Of a stretch of 64,000 nucleotides of DNA, positions 1 through 8,632 are shown piece after piece. Source of the DNA: Paracoccaceae bacterium. GTDB lineage: Bacteria > Pseudomonadota > Alphaproteobacteria > Rhodobacterales > Rhodobacteraceae. The notes beneath the pieces were generated by a model, which ran no database searches, had not been told where the DNA came from, and saw only the letters and a list, made by a program, of their open reading frames with translations. Made by a program: the position numbers and the translations under genes. Position 1 is the stretch's first letter; every line of letters starts with the position of its first letter. Location of the stretch: assembly GCA_028284605.1 (NCBI GenBank), contig JANQRL010000008.1:1-64000 (forward strand), written 5' to 3'.

Positions 1-2
1 CG

Positions 3-92
3 CAGGCGGAGGCCCCGCCGCCGGAGCCGTCAGAGCCACCGGCGGCGGACACCCGCTCGCCCCTGCAACGGCTCGTGGACCGGTTCCGATGA
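3..92 (+). CDS. C-terminal end of an unidentified protein (5' end outside window)
   Basis: An open frame enters from the left edge and stops at a TGA that overlaps the ATG of the next gene (ATGA). The visible 29 residues are Pro/Glu/Ala-rich and end in LQRLVDRFR, like a disordered linker followed by a short amphipathic tail. The 4-base overlap suggests translational coupling with the DUF2332 gene. Too little is visible to name a family. Confidence 0.5.
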   Translation, partial: QAEAPPPEPSEPPAADTRSPLQRLVDRFR

Positions 93-1120
93 GTGACAAA
101 AGACTCGCCGACGCCCTCGAATACCAGGCGCGGGCCTGCGAGGATCTCGGCTCGCCCTTCACCGCGCGGCTGTGCCGGACATTGGCCCGGGTCATCGCCC
201 CCGGCACACCGCTCACCGACCGGCTCCTGACCTGGCCAGGCGATCTCGGCCCCCGAAACGAGTCGGTGCCGTTGAGGCTCTGCGGAGCCTTCCATGCGCT
301 GCGGCTGATGGAGCGCGCCGGGCTCGCGGACCTCTACCCGCCGCACGCCCCCTCGGACGCGGCCTTCGCCGCCGGGATCGCTACGGCGCTGGAGACCGAA
401 GCCGCCTTTATCGACGCATTCATCGACAGCCCGCCGCAGACCAACGAGGTGCGCCGCTCCGTGGCGATCCTCGCCGCCGGGCATTGGCTCACGGCGCGCT
501 ATCCGCTGCCCTTCGCGACCTCCGAACTGGGGGCGAGCGCGGGGCTGAACCTGATCTGGGACCGCGCCGCATTGGAGACCCCGCAGGGCCGCCTCGGCGC
601 CGCCGATCCGGCCTTCACGCTCCGACCCGACTGGACCGGCCCGCTGCCGCCCGGACCGTCGCCGGTGGTCGTCGAGCGCCGGGGGGTCGATCTGAACCCG
701 CTCGATCCCGTAGCCGACGGGCTCCGCCTCCGGGCCTATCTCTGGCCCGACCAGCCCGAGCGGATGGTGCTGACCGAGGCCGCCATCGCCGCACGGGACG
801 GTGAGGTCGACCGCGCTGACGCCATCGACTGGCTGGCCGGGCGCCTGGGCCCCCGACCCGGCCATCTGCGGCTGATCTACCACACCATCGCCTGGCAATA
901 CTTCCCGGCGGAGGCCCAGGCCCGGGGCACCGCGCTGATCGAAGCCGCCGGCGCCGGGGCCACCGAGAAGAGCCCCCTGGCCTGGTTCGGCATGGAAAAC
1001 GACGGGGCGCTCCGCGGCGCCGCGCTCACCCTGCGGCTCTGGCCCTGCGACCGGACCATCCGCCTCGGCCGCGCCGACTTCCACGGACGCTGGGTCGAGT
1101 GGACCGCGCCCGACGATTGA
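89..1120 (+). CDS. DUF2332 family protein
   Basis: This 343-residue soluble protein matches DUF2332 (COG4427) in length and pattern: an N-terminal QARACEDLGSPFTARLC segment and a central SELGASAGLNLIWDR motif. The central motif resembles the S-adenosylmethionine-binding loop of Rossmann methyltransferases, but no activity is established for the family. There is no signal peptide or membrane segment. The start codon overlaps the stop of the upstream gene, so the two are probably cotranscribed. Family assignment is from recognisable sequence; function is unknown. Confidence 0.85.
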   Translation: MSDKRLADALEYQARACEDLGSPFTARLCRTLARVIAPGTPLTDRLLTWPGDLGPRNESVPLRLCGAFHALRLMERAGLADLYPPHAPSDAAFAAGIATALETEAAFIDAFIDSPPQTNEVRRSVAILAAGHWLTARYPLPFATSELGASAGLNLIWDRAALETPQGRLGAADPAFTLRPDWTGPLPPGPSPVVVERRGVDLNPLDPVADGLRLRAYLWPDQPERMVLTEAAIAARDGEVDRADAIDWLAGRLGPRPGHLRLIYHTIAWQYFPAEAQARGTALIEAAGAGATEKSPLAWFGMENDGALRGAALTLRLWPCDRTIRLGRADFHGRWVEWTAPDD

Positions 1121-1166
1121 AGTCCGCCCGCGCCCGTGATCCTCTGTGCCGCAGGGAGGATCGGAC

Positions 1167-2318
1167 ATGCGGATACTTGGGCGGCTGGCGCTGATCCTGA
1201 TCGTGCTGGCGCTCGCCGCCGGATTCTGGTTCCGCGAGGAGATCGGGCGCCTGTCCTCGGTCCTGAGCCTCTTCGACGATGATCGGATCGTCGCCAACTT
1301 CTCCGCCATGGACCAGATGTTCCTCACCGCCCCCCTGCCCAGGGGCGATGGCCCGGTGAGCCCGCTGCCGCGTGGCACGCCCGTCGCGCTGCCGGACGAG
1401 GCCGTGCGATGGGTCGAGGAGCGCGCCGTCACCTCGCTCCTGATCCTCAAGGACGGCGAGATCGTGGTCGAGGAGTACTATCTCGGCACCGGGCCCCAGG
1501 ATCGGCGGATCAGCTGGTCGATTGCGAAGTCCTTCCTGTCGGCGCTCTTCGGCACGTTGGTCGAGCGCGGCGAGATCGCCCGGCTTGATGCACCGGTCAC
1601 CGATTACGCGCCCTTGCTGGCCGGCAGCGCCTATGACGGCGCCAGTATCGAGGATGTGTTGCAGATGGAAAGCGGGATCGTCTTCGACGAGGACTACCTG
1701 GATTTCTGGAGCGACATCAACAGGATGGGTCGGGTCCTGGCCCTGGGCCGGTCGATGGATGCCTTCGCCGCGGCCCAGGATGAGAGCTTCGCGGCCCCCG
1801 GCACCGATTGGCAATACACCTCCATCGACACCCATGTGCTGGGCATGGTTGCGCGGGGGGCGACGGGGCGGTCGCTGATCGACCTGATGTCGGAGCGGAT
1901 CATCGGACCCCTCGGGCTCGAAGCGGAGCCCGCCTATATCACCGATGGGCGCGGCGTGGCCTTCGCGCTGGGCGGGCTGAACCTCACGACCCGCGACTAT
2001 GCCCGTTTCGGCCAGATGATCCTCCAGGGCGGCCAGTGGCAGGGCACGCAGATCGTGCCTGCCGGTTGGATCGAGACCTCCACCACCCCCTCGGCGCTCA
2101 CCGATCCGGGCCAGACCCGCTACGGCTATCAATGGTGGATGCCGAACGGCTATGAGGCCGGCGAATTCCTCGGCCAGGGCATCTACGGGCAGTTCCTCTA
2201 CATCCATCGCGGCCTCGGCGTGGTGATTGTCGTGACCTCCGCCGACCGGAACTTCCGCGAGCCCGGTGTGCTGGACTCGAACCAGGCGTTTCTGGCCCGC
2301 CTCGCGCGCAGCCTCTAA
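1167..2318 (+). CDS. Membrane-anchored or exported serine hydrolase (beta-lactamase-related, class C fold)
   Basis: A 383-residue protein with an N-terminal hydrophobic segment (residues 5-21) that should anchor or export it. The SxxK nucleophile motif is S118-I-A-K121, followed by the DAPVTDYAP segment and a WQYTS sequence that fits the Tyr-containing second motif. This is the penicillin-binding/class C beta-lactamase-like fold used by many esterases, amidases and 6-aminohexanoate-dimer hydrolases; the substrate cannot be read from sequence. I chose this ATG over a GTG 21 bases upstream because AGGGAGGA lies at the right distance before it. It stands alone and is followed by a hairpin. Confidence 0.85.
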   Translation: MRILGRLALILIVLALAAGFWFREEIGRLSSVLSLFDDDRIVANFSAMDQMFLTAPLPRGDGPVSPLPRGTPVALPDEAVRWVEERAVTSLLILKDGEIVVEEYYLGTGPQDRRISWSIAKSFLSALFGTLVERGEIARLDAPVTDYAPLLAGSAYDGASIEDVLQMESGIVFDEDYLDFWSDINRMGRVLALGRSMDAFAAAQDESFAAPGTDWQYTSIDTHVLGMVARGATGRSLIDLMSERIIGPLGLEAEPAYITDGRGVAFALGGLNLTTRDYARFGQMILQGGQWQGTQIVPAGWIETSTTPSALTDPGQTRYGYQWWMPNGYEAGEFLGQGIYGQFLYIHRGLGVVIVVTSADRNFREPGVLDSNQAFLARLARSL

Positions 2319-2333
2319 GGAGGGCTGCCGCGG

Positions 2334-2369
2334 GGGCCGCCAACCGGACATTTGTCCGAACGGCGGCCC
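2334..2369 (+). terminator. Long two-tier hairpin after the serine hydrolase gene
   Basis: An outer 8-bp stem (GGGCCGCC/GGCGGCCC), a symmetrical AAC/AAC internal loop and an inner 5-bp stem (CGGAC-ATTT-GTCCG) form one rod-like hairpin 16 bases after the stop codon. There is no U-tract, so it may act as a transcript-end stabiliser or weak terminator. It also lies in the leader of the DUF2237 gene, 33 bases before its ATG. Confidence 0.6.
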
Positions 2370-2401
2370 GTGCTACCCTCCGCCCCAGAAAGGAGGCCGT
2401 C

Positions 2402-2791
2402 ATGGAGATGGACCCGTCCCTGAACGTGCTGGGCGAGGCGCTCGCGCCCTGTTCCCACGATCCGCTCACCGGATACTTCCGCACCGGCGCCTGCGATACC
2501 TGCGCCGAGGATCGCGGCAGCCACACCGTCTGTGCGGTGATGACCGACGAGTTCCTGGCCTTCTCAAAATATGTCGGCAACGATCTGAGCACGCCGCGCC
2601 CCGAATTCGGTTTCGCCGGCCTCAAGCCCGGGGACCAATGGTGCCTCTGCGCCGGGCGGTTCCTCCAGGCCCATGAGGAAGGCTGCGCGCCGCAGATCCG
2701 CCTTGCCGCGACCCATGCCAAGGCGCTGGAGATCGTGCCGATCGAGGTCCTGCGCGAATACGCGCTCGACGACGCGGCGGCCTCCGGCTAA
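2402..2791 (+). CDS. DUF2237 family protein
   Basis: A 129-residue soluble protein with the family signature: NVLGEALAPCSHDPLTGYFRTGAC near the N-terminus, HTVCAVMTDEFLAFSKYVGNDL in the middle (quoted in part) and PGDQWCLCAGRF. Conserved cysteines suggest metal or redox chemistry, but the family (COG3651) has no established function. AGAAAGGAGG precedes the ATG. Its 3' end overlaps the convergent LuxR-type gene by 4 bases. Confidence 0.88.
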   Translation: MEMDPSLNVLGEALAPCSHDPLTGYFRTGACDTCAEDRGSHTVCAVMTDEFLAFSKYVGNDLSTPRPEFGFAGLKPGDQWCLCAGRFLQAHEEGCAPQIRLAATHAKALEIVPIEVLREYALDDAAASG

Positions 2792-3306
2792 CCCGTCGGC
2801 GGCCGGTCGGCCGGCGCCTGAGCGGTCGGCAGCGGGCCGTCCATCAGATCGTCGATGAACAGGCTCATGAGTTGCGCGCGGCCGGTGACCCCGGCCTTGC
2901 GGTAGATCGCGTTGGTCTGCGCCTTGACCGTTCCCTCGGAGGTGTTGCGCAGGTTGGAGATCTCGGCGGTCGAGAGCCCCTTGATCGAAAAGAGCGCGAC
3001 ATCGCGTTCCGCCGGGGTCAGGCCCCATTCGCCGAACCGCTCTTCGAGGAGTTCCATGAAGGCGCCAGAGGCGGCGCGGAGCTGCTCCTCGACCCGGGCG
3101 GTGCGCGCCAGAGACCGGCGCAGCAGGATCGCGCCCATCACGATGCCGATGACGAGACCCAAGGCCGCGCCGATCTCGATCAGCTCGTGATAGCGCCAGC
3201 TCACCGGCGCGAACCCGGTCAGGGCCGACAGGATCTCCGAGACGAAGAACACCGTGCAAAGAACCTGAACCATCAGGACGGCGAGTATGGCGCCGCGGGG
3301 GATCAT
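2788..3306 (-). CDS. Membrane-anchored LuxR-type helix-turn-helix regulator
   Basis: 172 residues: two N-terminal hydrophobic helices (about residues 5-30 and 45-65), a short coiled segment and a LuxR-type C-terminal DNA-binding domain (about 97-155; LTPAERDVALFSIKGLSTAEI, then TVKAQTNAIYRKAG). There is no receiver or autoinducer domain, so it belongs with the small membrane-tethered HTH proteins common in Rhodobacteraceae. It starts 49 bases after the PepSY/poly-Asp gene on the same strand, so it may be the last gene of that cassette and its regulator; that link is inference. Confidence 0.8.
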   Translation of the reverse strand: MIPRGAILAVLMVQVLCTVFFVSEILSALTGFAPVSWRYHELIEIGAALGLVIGIVMGAILLRRSLARTARVEEQLRAASGAFMELLEERFGEWGLTPAERDVALFSIKGLSTAEISNLRNTSEGTVKAQTNAIYRKAGVTGRAQLMSLFIDDLMDGPLPTAQAPADRPPTG

Positions 3307-3355
3307 ATCGGTCGGAGCATTCGGGTCGGGATCCAGTCAGAAGGAGAGGCGGAGA

Positions 3356-3832
<477 letters not shown>

Positions 3833-3943
3833 TCCGGCCCTATCCCTTCGCGGCTCGGGCGGCCGATCCCGCAGTGCGACCGCCCCGGGGCAGCCTGACG
3901 GCAGCCGGGCGACGGCATCAAACGGACCATCCGGGAGGCGGGC

Positions 3944-4579
3944 CTACGTAACGGCATCTTTGTCCTCCGCCATCTTGAAGGTGGCGTTGAAGGCGATCGT
4001 GACCCGTTCCTCGGTGGCCTCGTTGGGATAGACCCAATGCACGAGGTAGGAGGGGAAGAGGATCATCTCGCCGGGCTGCGGGCGCAGCTTCTTCTTGATC
4101 CGGAACGGTGCGGCTTTCAGCAGCCGCCAGTTCGGCAGGTCGCTGCGCGGGTCGATGAATTCGATCATCCCGGAATTACCCACCTCGATCTCCGGCTGTG
4201 CAACATAGTAGACGCCCGACCAATGCGCCCCGGGATGGGTGTGGGGGGCGTTGAACCCGCCCGTGGGATTGGCGTTCATCCAGCCCGAGATACGCAGATC
4301 GAGGGCCTCCCGCTGGGTCTTGGCCCCGATCCGGGCGGTGGCATCGAAGATCGCCTCGGTGGCGATCTCGTGCAGTTGGCGGAAACAGGCGGCGCTCTCG
4401 CGAAACAGGTTGCCCCGCGAATGCCAGCCGCCGCGATTGGACTTCTCCACACCGTCCGAGGCGGAGCGCATCCGCTCGCCCTCGGCCATAAGCGCCGCGT
4501 TCAGGGTTTCGGCTTCCGGCACCGCGTAGCGCAGGACGGGGGTTGAGAAGAGCTTCTCGTATTTGGTGCAGTCCAGCAT
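3944..4579 (-). CDS. Putative 2OG-Fe(II) oxygenase (TIGR02466-type)
   Basis: 211 residues with the double-stranded beta-helix signatures of the TIGR02466 family: APHTHPGAHWSGVYYV supplies the first iron-binding His and nearby acidic positions, and FPSYLVHWVYPNEATEERVTI holds the distal His and the Arg expected to bind 2-oxoglutarate. There is no signal peptide, so it is cytoplasmic. Members are predicted hydroxylases without a fixed substrate. It sits between two genes for secreted poly-Asp proteins on the same strand (gaps of about 100 bases), which makes those proteins candidate substrates or pathway partners; that is inference. Confidence 0.82.
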   Translation of the reverse strand: MLDCTKYEKLFSTPVLRYAVPEAETLNAALMAEGERMRSASDGVEKSNRGGWHSRGNLFRESAACFRQLHEIATEAIFDATARIGAKTQREALDLRISGWMNANPTGGFNAPHTHPGAHWSGVYYVAQPEIEVGNSGMIEFIDPRSDLPNWRLLKAAPFRIKKKLRPQPGEMILFPSYLVHWVYPNEATEERVTIAFNATFKMAEDKDAVT

Positions 4580-4681
4580 GGTCGCTATCCGTCTTGCTGT
4601 CGATCTGATCGCCCCCGGCCGGGAACCGGACGAGGGCGATCTTGCGAGACAGAAGGTCCGGCGGAAGGTGGGGCCGGCCGA

Positions 4682-5053
4682 TCAGTCCTCGTCGTCGTCG
4701 TCCTCGTCTTCATCCTCGTCGTCATCCTCGTCATCGTCATCGTCATCGTGATCGTCGTCGTGATCGTCGTCGTCGTCGTCCTCCCACTCGTCGTCGTCCT
4801 CGTCGTCATCGTCGCCGAAGAGGTCGTCGCGGTCGATCTCTTCATCCTCGTCGTAGTCGTAGGCGGCAAGGATCGCATTCGCCTGGGCGGCGCCGAGGGC
4901 GATCTCCAGTTCGCGATAGGTCAGTTCGCCGTCGCCATTGGTGTCGATCTCGTCGAACGAGATCGTCTGAGCAAGCGCTGTGCCTGCCGCAAGGATGAAA
5001 CCGCCGGAAAGCGCAAGGGCGAGGGCCGTCTTGGCCGGGTAGGTCTTGGACAT
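4682..5053 (-). CDS. Secreted EF-hand protein with poly-Asp/Glu tail
   Basis: A signal peptide (residues 1-29, ending TALAQ) precedes a canonical EF-hand loop at 37-48 (D37, N39, D41, E48 in the metal positions) and a second, more acidic loop at 66-77 (D66, D68, D70, D77). Residues 80-123 are almost entirely Asp and Glu with a few His and Trp. It should be an exported calcium-binding protein. The DNA of the tail is a GTC/ATC trinucleotide repeat on the plus strand. It is the first gene of the leftward cassette, with dyad repeats upstream that may be its operator. Confidence 0.8.
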   Translation of the reverse strand: MSKTYPAKTALALALSGGFILAAGTALAQTISFDEIDTNGDGELTYRELEIALGAAQANAILAAYDYDEDEEIDRDDLFGDDDDEDDDEWEDDDDDDHDDDHDDDDDDEDDDEDEDEDDDDED

Positions 5054-5145
5054 GTGAGTGCTCCATCAGGGTGTATGCGGCGGGCCCGATGCTCGCCGCG
5101 ATGTCTCGATGAAGAGTGGGAACCACGTCCATGGATATCGAACAT

Positions 5146-5238
5146 GGGTTTATCGGGACGCACGTAAACCCCGTTCAGACACGCATAAACCTCGGTTTAC
5201 GCCGATCAAGCACGGTATTTCAGGGTATGAACCTCGGT

Positions 5239-5245
<7 letters not shown>
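5146..5245. repeat. Cluster of three GGTTTA dyad repeats (possible operator)
   Basis: Three related dyads lie between the trpB stop and the EF-hand gene. The first is GGGTTTA/TAAACCC with a 12-base loop. The second is TAAACC-TC-GGTTTA. The third is AACC-TC-GGTTTATGCG, overlapping the trpB stop. The last two share AACCTCGGTTTA followed by YGC, so they are direct repeats of a palindromic site. The position 100-190 bases upstream of the poly-Asp cassette fits a repressor- or activator-binding region; there is no U-tract to suggest a terminator. Confidence 0.5.
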
Positions 5246-6468
<1,223 letters not shown>

Positions 6469-6524
6469 GGTTGCCTCCGCTCTGGATCCTGCGGGTTCTA
6501 GGTCCGGGCCGGCGGGAGAGCAAG

Positions 6525-6616
6525 AAGGCGCGTCGACGCGCCTTGCGGACGCGCTTGCGCAAGCGCGTGTCCCCGCCGCGTCGACGCGGCGGAGGCGCGG
6601 TCCGTCGACGGACCGC
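6525..6616. repeat. Array of four perfect 20-bp palindromes at an exact 24-bp period
   Basis: Perfect 20-base palindromes begin at 6525, 6549, 6573 and 6597, separated by 4-base spacers (GCGG, GTCC, AGGC). Units 1, 3 and 4 are centred on GTCGAC and unit 2 on TTGCGCAA. The arms differ between units, yet every arm pairs perfectly, which points to selection on symmetry rather than on one sequence. The array lies 56 bases upstream of trpB. It could be a protein-binding array, a set of RNA hairpins in the trp transcript, or an extragenic palindromic repeat. Confidence 0.85.
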
Positions 6617-6619
6617 TAT

Positions 6620-6715
6620 GGCATTTCCAGCTTCTATTGATCGGTTTTCGCTGCCTTTCGCCTTCGGCTCGAAGGTGAAAGCCGATGCGGTGTTTCAATG
6701 AACCCTGGAAACGCC
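6620..6715 (-). other. Structured trpB leader element next to the palindrome array
   Basis: An 11-bp outer stem with one mismatch (6620-6630 with 6705-6715) encloses a 12-bp hairpin with one mismatch and a 3-base loop (6655-6666 with 6670-6681). An alternative 10-bp pairing (6640-6649 with 6677-6686) would compete with the inner hairpin. The element starts directly after the stop of the 76-codon gene in the direction of transcription. Mutually exclusive stems are what an attenuator would need, but no leader peptide or U-tract is visible. Confidence 0.4.
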
Positions 6716-6946
6716 TTAGATCACCCGGCGGATCGGGTCCGCATTGCAGAACACCACGAAATGCCGGCCGTTGCGCAGCACCTGAAAACCGCGCCGCCGC
6801 GCCTCATCGAGAAAGGCGTCGCGCCCGCAGAGCCGCTCGATATCGCGGATCTGTCGCTTCAGGATGCCGCCCTTCCGGACCTCCTGGGCCGAGAACACGC
6901 CATGGAGCCATTGCTCGGGCGTCAGATGATCGGGAAGCTGAACCAT
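6716..6946 (-). CDS. Small conserved-looking protein between trpF and trpB
   Basis: 76 residues starting MVQLPDHLTPEQWLHGVF. The frame stays open further upstream but loses coding character, so I place the start at this ATG. The sequence contains a putative helix-turn-helix-like segment (KGGILKRQIRDIERLCG) and ends FVVFCNADPIRRVI. I do not recognise a characterised family. It begins 23 bases after the trpF stop and ends where the structured leader before trpB begins, so it is probably part of the trpF transcript. Confidence 0.65.
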   Translation of the reverse strand: MVQLPDHLTPEQWLHGVFSAQEVRKGGILKRQIRDIERLCGRDAFLDEARRRGFQVLRNGRHFVVFCNADPIRRVI

Positions 6947-6969
6947 GACGCACCCTGCCGTGCACAGGG

Positions 6970-7638
6970 TTAACGGGGCGTTAAGCTCGGCGCCTCCTCG
7001 CGCGCCGAAGCCAGAAAACTCCGGATCAGCCCGACATCCTTCTCCCCCGGCGCCCGCTCGACGCCCGAGCTCACATCGACCTGGCGCGCGCCGGTCAGCC
7101 GGAGCGCCGGGGCGACGTTGCCGGGCGTCAGCCCGCCGGCGAGCATCCACGGCACCGCCCAACGCCGCCCGTCGAGCAGCCGCCAATCGAAGGCGAGCCC
7201 GTTGCCGCCGGGAAGATCGGCCCTTTTCGGCGGCTTCGCATCGACGAGGAGCTGGTCCGCGACCCCCGCATAGGCGTCGAGCGCGGCGAGGTCTGCGCTC
7301 TCGGCCACGCCCACCGCCTTCATCACCGGCAGACCGCTGCGCGCCTTCACCTCCGTCACCCGCTCCGGCGTCTCGCTCCCATGGAGTTGGAGCATGTCGA
7401 GCGGCACCGAGGCGATCAGCGCATTGAGCGCCGCGTCGCTCGCGTCGACCACCAGCCCCACCTTCGCCACCCCCGCCGGCACCTCGGCGGCAAGCGCCGC
7501 TGCCGCCGCGTGACTCACCGCCCGGGGGGACTTCTCAAAGAAGACGAAGCCGATATAGGCCGCCCCGGCGCCGACCGCGGCGGCAACCGTCTCGGGCGTG
7601 CTCAGCCCGCAGATCTTGACCCGGATGTCAGAGGCCAT
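6970..7638 (-). CDS. trpF: Phosphoribosylanthranilate isomerase
   Basis: A 222-residue TIM-barrel enzyme of tryptophan synthesis. The N-terminal [10 protein letters not shown] motif supplies the catalytic Cys, the middle has LQLHGSE, DAKPPK follows, and AGGLTPGNV and [14 protein letters not shown] bind the phosphate. Length and motifs are complete. It lies directly downstream of lapA with a 4-base gap and upstream of the small ORF and trpB, the order typical of Rhodobacterales. Confidence 0.96.
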   Translation of the reverse strand: MASDIRVKICGLSTPETVAAAVGAGAAYIGFVFFEKSPRAVSHAAAAALAAEVPAGVAKVGLVVDASDAALNALIASVPLDMLQLHGSETPERVTEVKARSGLPVMKAVGVAESADLAALDAYAGVADQLLVDAKPPKRADLPGGNGLAFDWRLLDGRRWAVPWMLAGGLTPGNVAPALRLTGARQVDVSSGVERAPGEKDVGLIRSFLASAREEAPSLTPR

Positions 7639-7642
7639 CGGC

Positions 7643-7984
7643 CTAGTCCAGAAGTGCGAGGACCTCGTCCTTGCCCTCGTTTTTCTCGGCCTTCAGCCGC
7701 GCCACCTCGCGCTCCAGCAGCTTGGCTTCGCGGCGCTTGCGGGTTGCCTCGGCGCGGTGCTTGTACTCCCGCACCCATTCCCAGAAAAAGCCGATCAGGA
7801 GGCCGAGCGCGACACCGAAGAAGATCGCCATGAAGAGCGGCATCTCGATCGAGGCAGAGATGCCGGTCAACTCGGCCAGCGCGTCGGGCATGACCCTGAG
7901 CGACACTGGATCGCGATTGGCGATCCCGACGATGATGAGGCAGATGGCGACGACGGCCCAGAAGGCGTAGCGGATATAGCGCAT
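7643..7984 (-). CDS. lapA: LapA domain (DUF1049) membrane protein
   Basis: 113 residues with two transmembrane helices (about 5-23 and 46-68) and a charged C-terminal coiled coil ([17 protein letters not shown] onward). This is the LapA architecture; in enterobacteria LapA works with LapB in envelope assembly, but its role in Rhodobacterales is not established. It sits between ihfB (9 bases upstream) and trpF (4 bases downstream) as part of one leftward operon. Confidence 0.85.
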   Translation of the reverse strand: MRYIRYAFWAVVAICLIIVGIANRDPVSLRVMPDALAELTGISASIEMPLFMAIFFGVALGLLIGFFWEWVREYKHRAEATRKRREAKLLEREVARLKAEKNEGKDEVLALLD

Positions 7985-7993
7985 GGGGCCTTT

Positions 7994-8275
7994 CTACTGG
8001 CCGTTCAGGCGGTCGCGCAAGAGCTTGCCCGTCTTGAAGAACGGGACATGCTTCTCCTCCACCTGTACGCTCTCGCCGGTGCGTGGATTGCGGCCGATCC
8101 GGGCCTCCCGCCGCTTGACCGAAAACGCGCCGAAGCCGCGCAGTTCGACCCGGTCGCCCCGGGACATCGCCCCGGTGATCTGATCGAAGATGGTGTTCAC
8201 GATCCTCTCGACATCCCGCTGGTAGAGATGCGGATTCTCGTCGGCGATTTTCTGGATCAGTTCCGACCGGATCAT
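7994..8275 (-). CDS. ihfB: Integration host factor subunit beta
   Basis: 93 residues, the usual size for IHF-beta, starting [15 protein letters not shown]. The DNA-intercalating beta-arm [12 protein letters not shown] is intact, as is the [16 protein letters not shown] end. A longer frame adds 24 non-homologous residues, so I chose the inner ATG preceded by GGGGGG. It is the classical neighbour of rpsA. The protein bends DNA and could serve the prophage and RND promoters in this window. Confidence 0.95.
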   Translation of the reverse strand: MIRSELIQKIADENPHLYQRDVERIVNTIFDQITGAMSRGDRVELRGFGAFSVKRREARIGRNPRTGESVQVEEKHVPFFKTGKLLRDRLNGQ

Positions 8276-8632
8276 CGAAAGCCCCCCGCAGGCAGTTACG
8301 TCTCCGGGCAGGTAGACCCCGCCTCTGGTCTGCCGACTATAGGCCATGGCTGTCGTTGTAGAAATAGCCGAGATGGGCCAAACCCATGAAAATCGGAGCG
8401 ATTCAGGGCGCGGCGCACCGGAGCACCGCGCCGCGCCGCCATCCTGGGCGGGTCGAAATCATGCCGCGCCGCAGAGCGCCCGAATCGATTCGCGGCCGGT
8501 CATCGGGCGGATGCGGCACACAATCCTGGGGCGATGAGGGCGCCGCCCGCACGCCGTCGGGTCGCATCGGGCGGTCGAAACGAAACGGCCCCGCCGCCTG
8601 GCGGGGCCGCCCATGTCGGAGTTTCGGCGTCG
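8276..8632. other. Intergenic region between ihfB and rpsA
   Basis: About 360 bases hold no credible gene. The rpsA terminator is at its right end (8586-8609). The rest must contain the ihfB promoter on the minus strand, but I see no strong -35/-10 pair. A GC-rich dyad near 8409-8435 (repeated GCGCGGCGC runs) is the only other symmetry noticed. Confidence 0.5.
8586..8609 (-). terminator. Rho-independent terminator of rpsA
   Basis: A perfect 10-bp GC stem (CGGCCCCGCC/GGCGGGGCCG) with a 4-base loop, followed in the leftward direction by GTTTCGTTTCG. It lies 23 bases after the rpsA stop codon. Confidence 0.85.

Noticed and set aside
6525-6616. CRISPR array
   Set aside because: The regular spacing was considered, but the repeat units are not identical, the intervening 4 bases are far too short to be spacers, and no cas genes are nearby.
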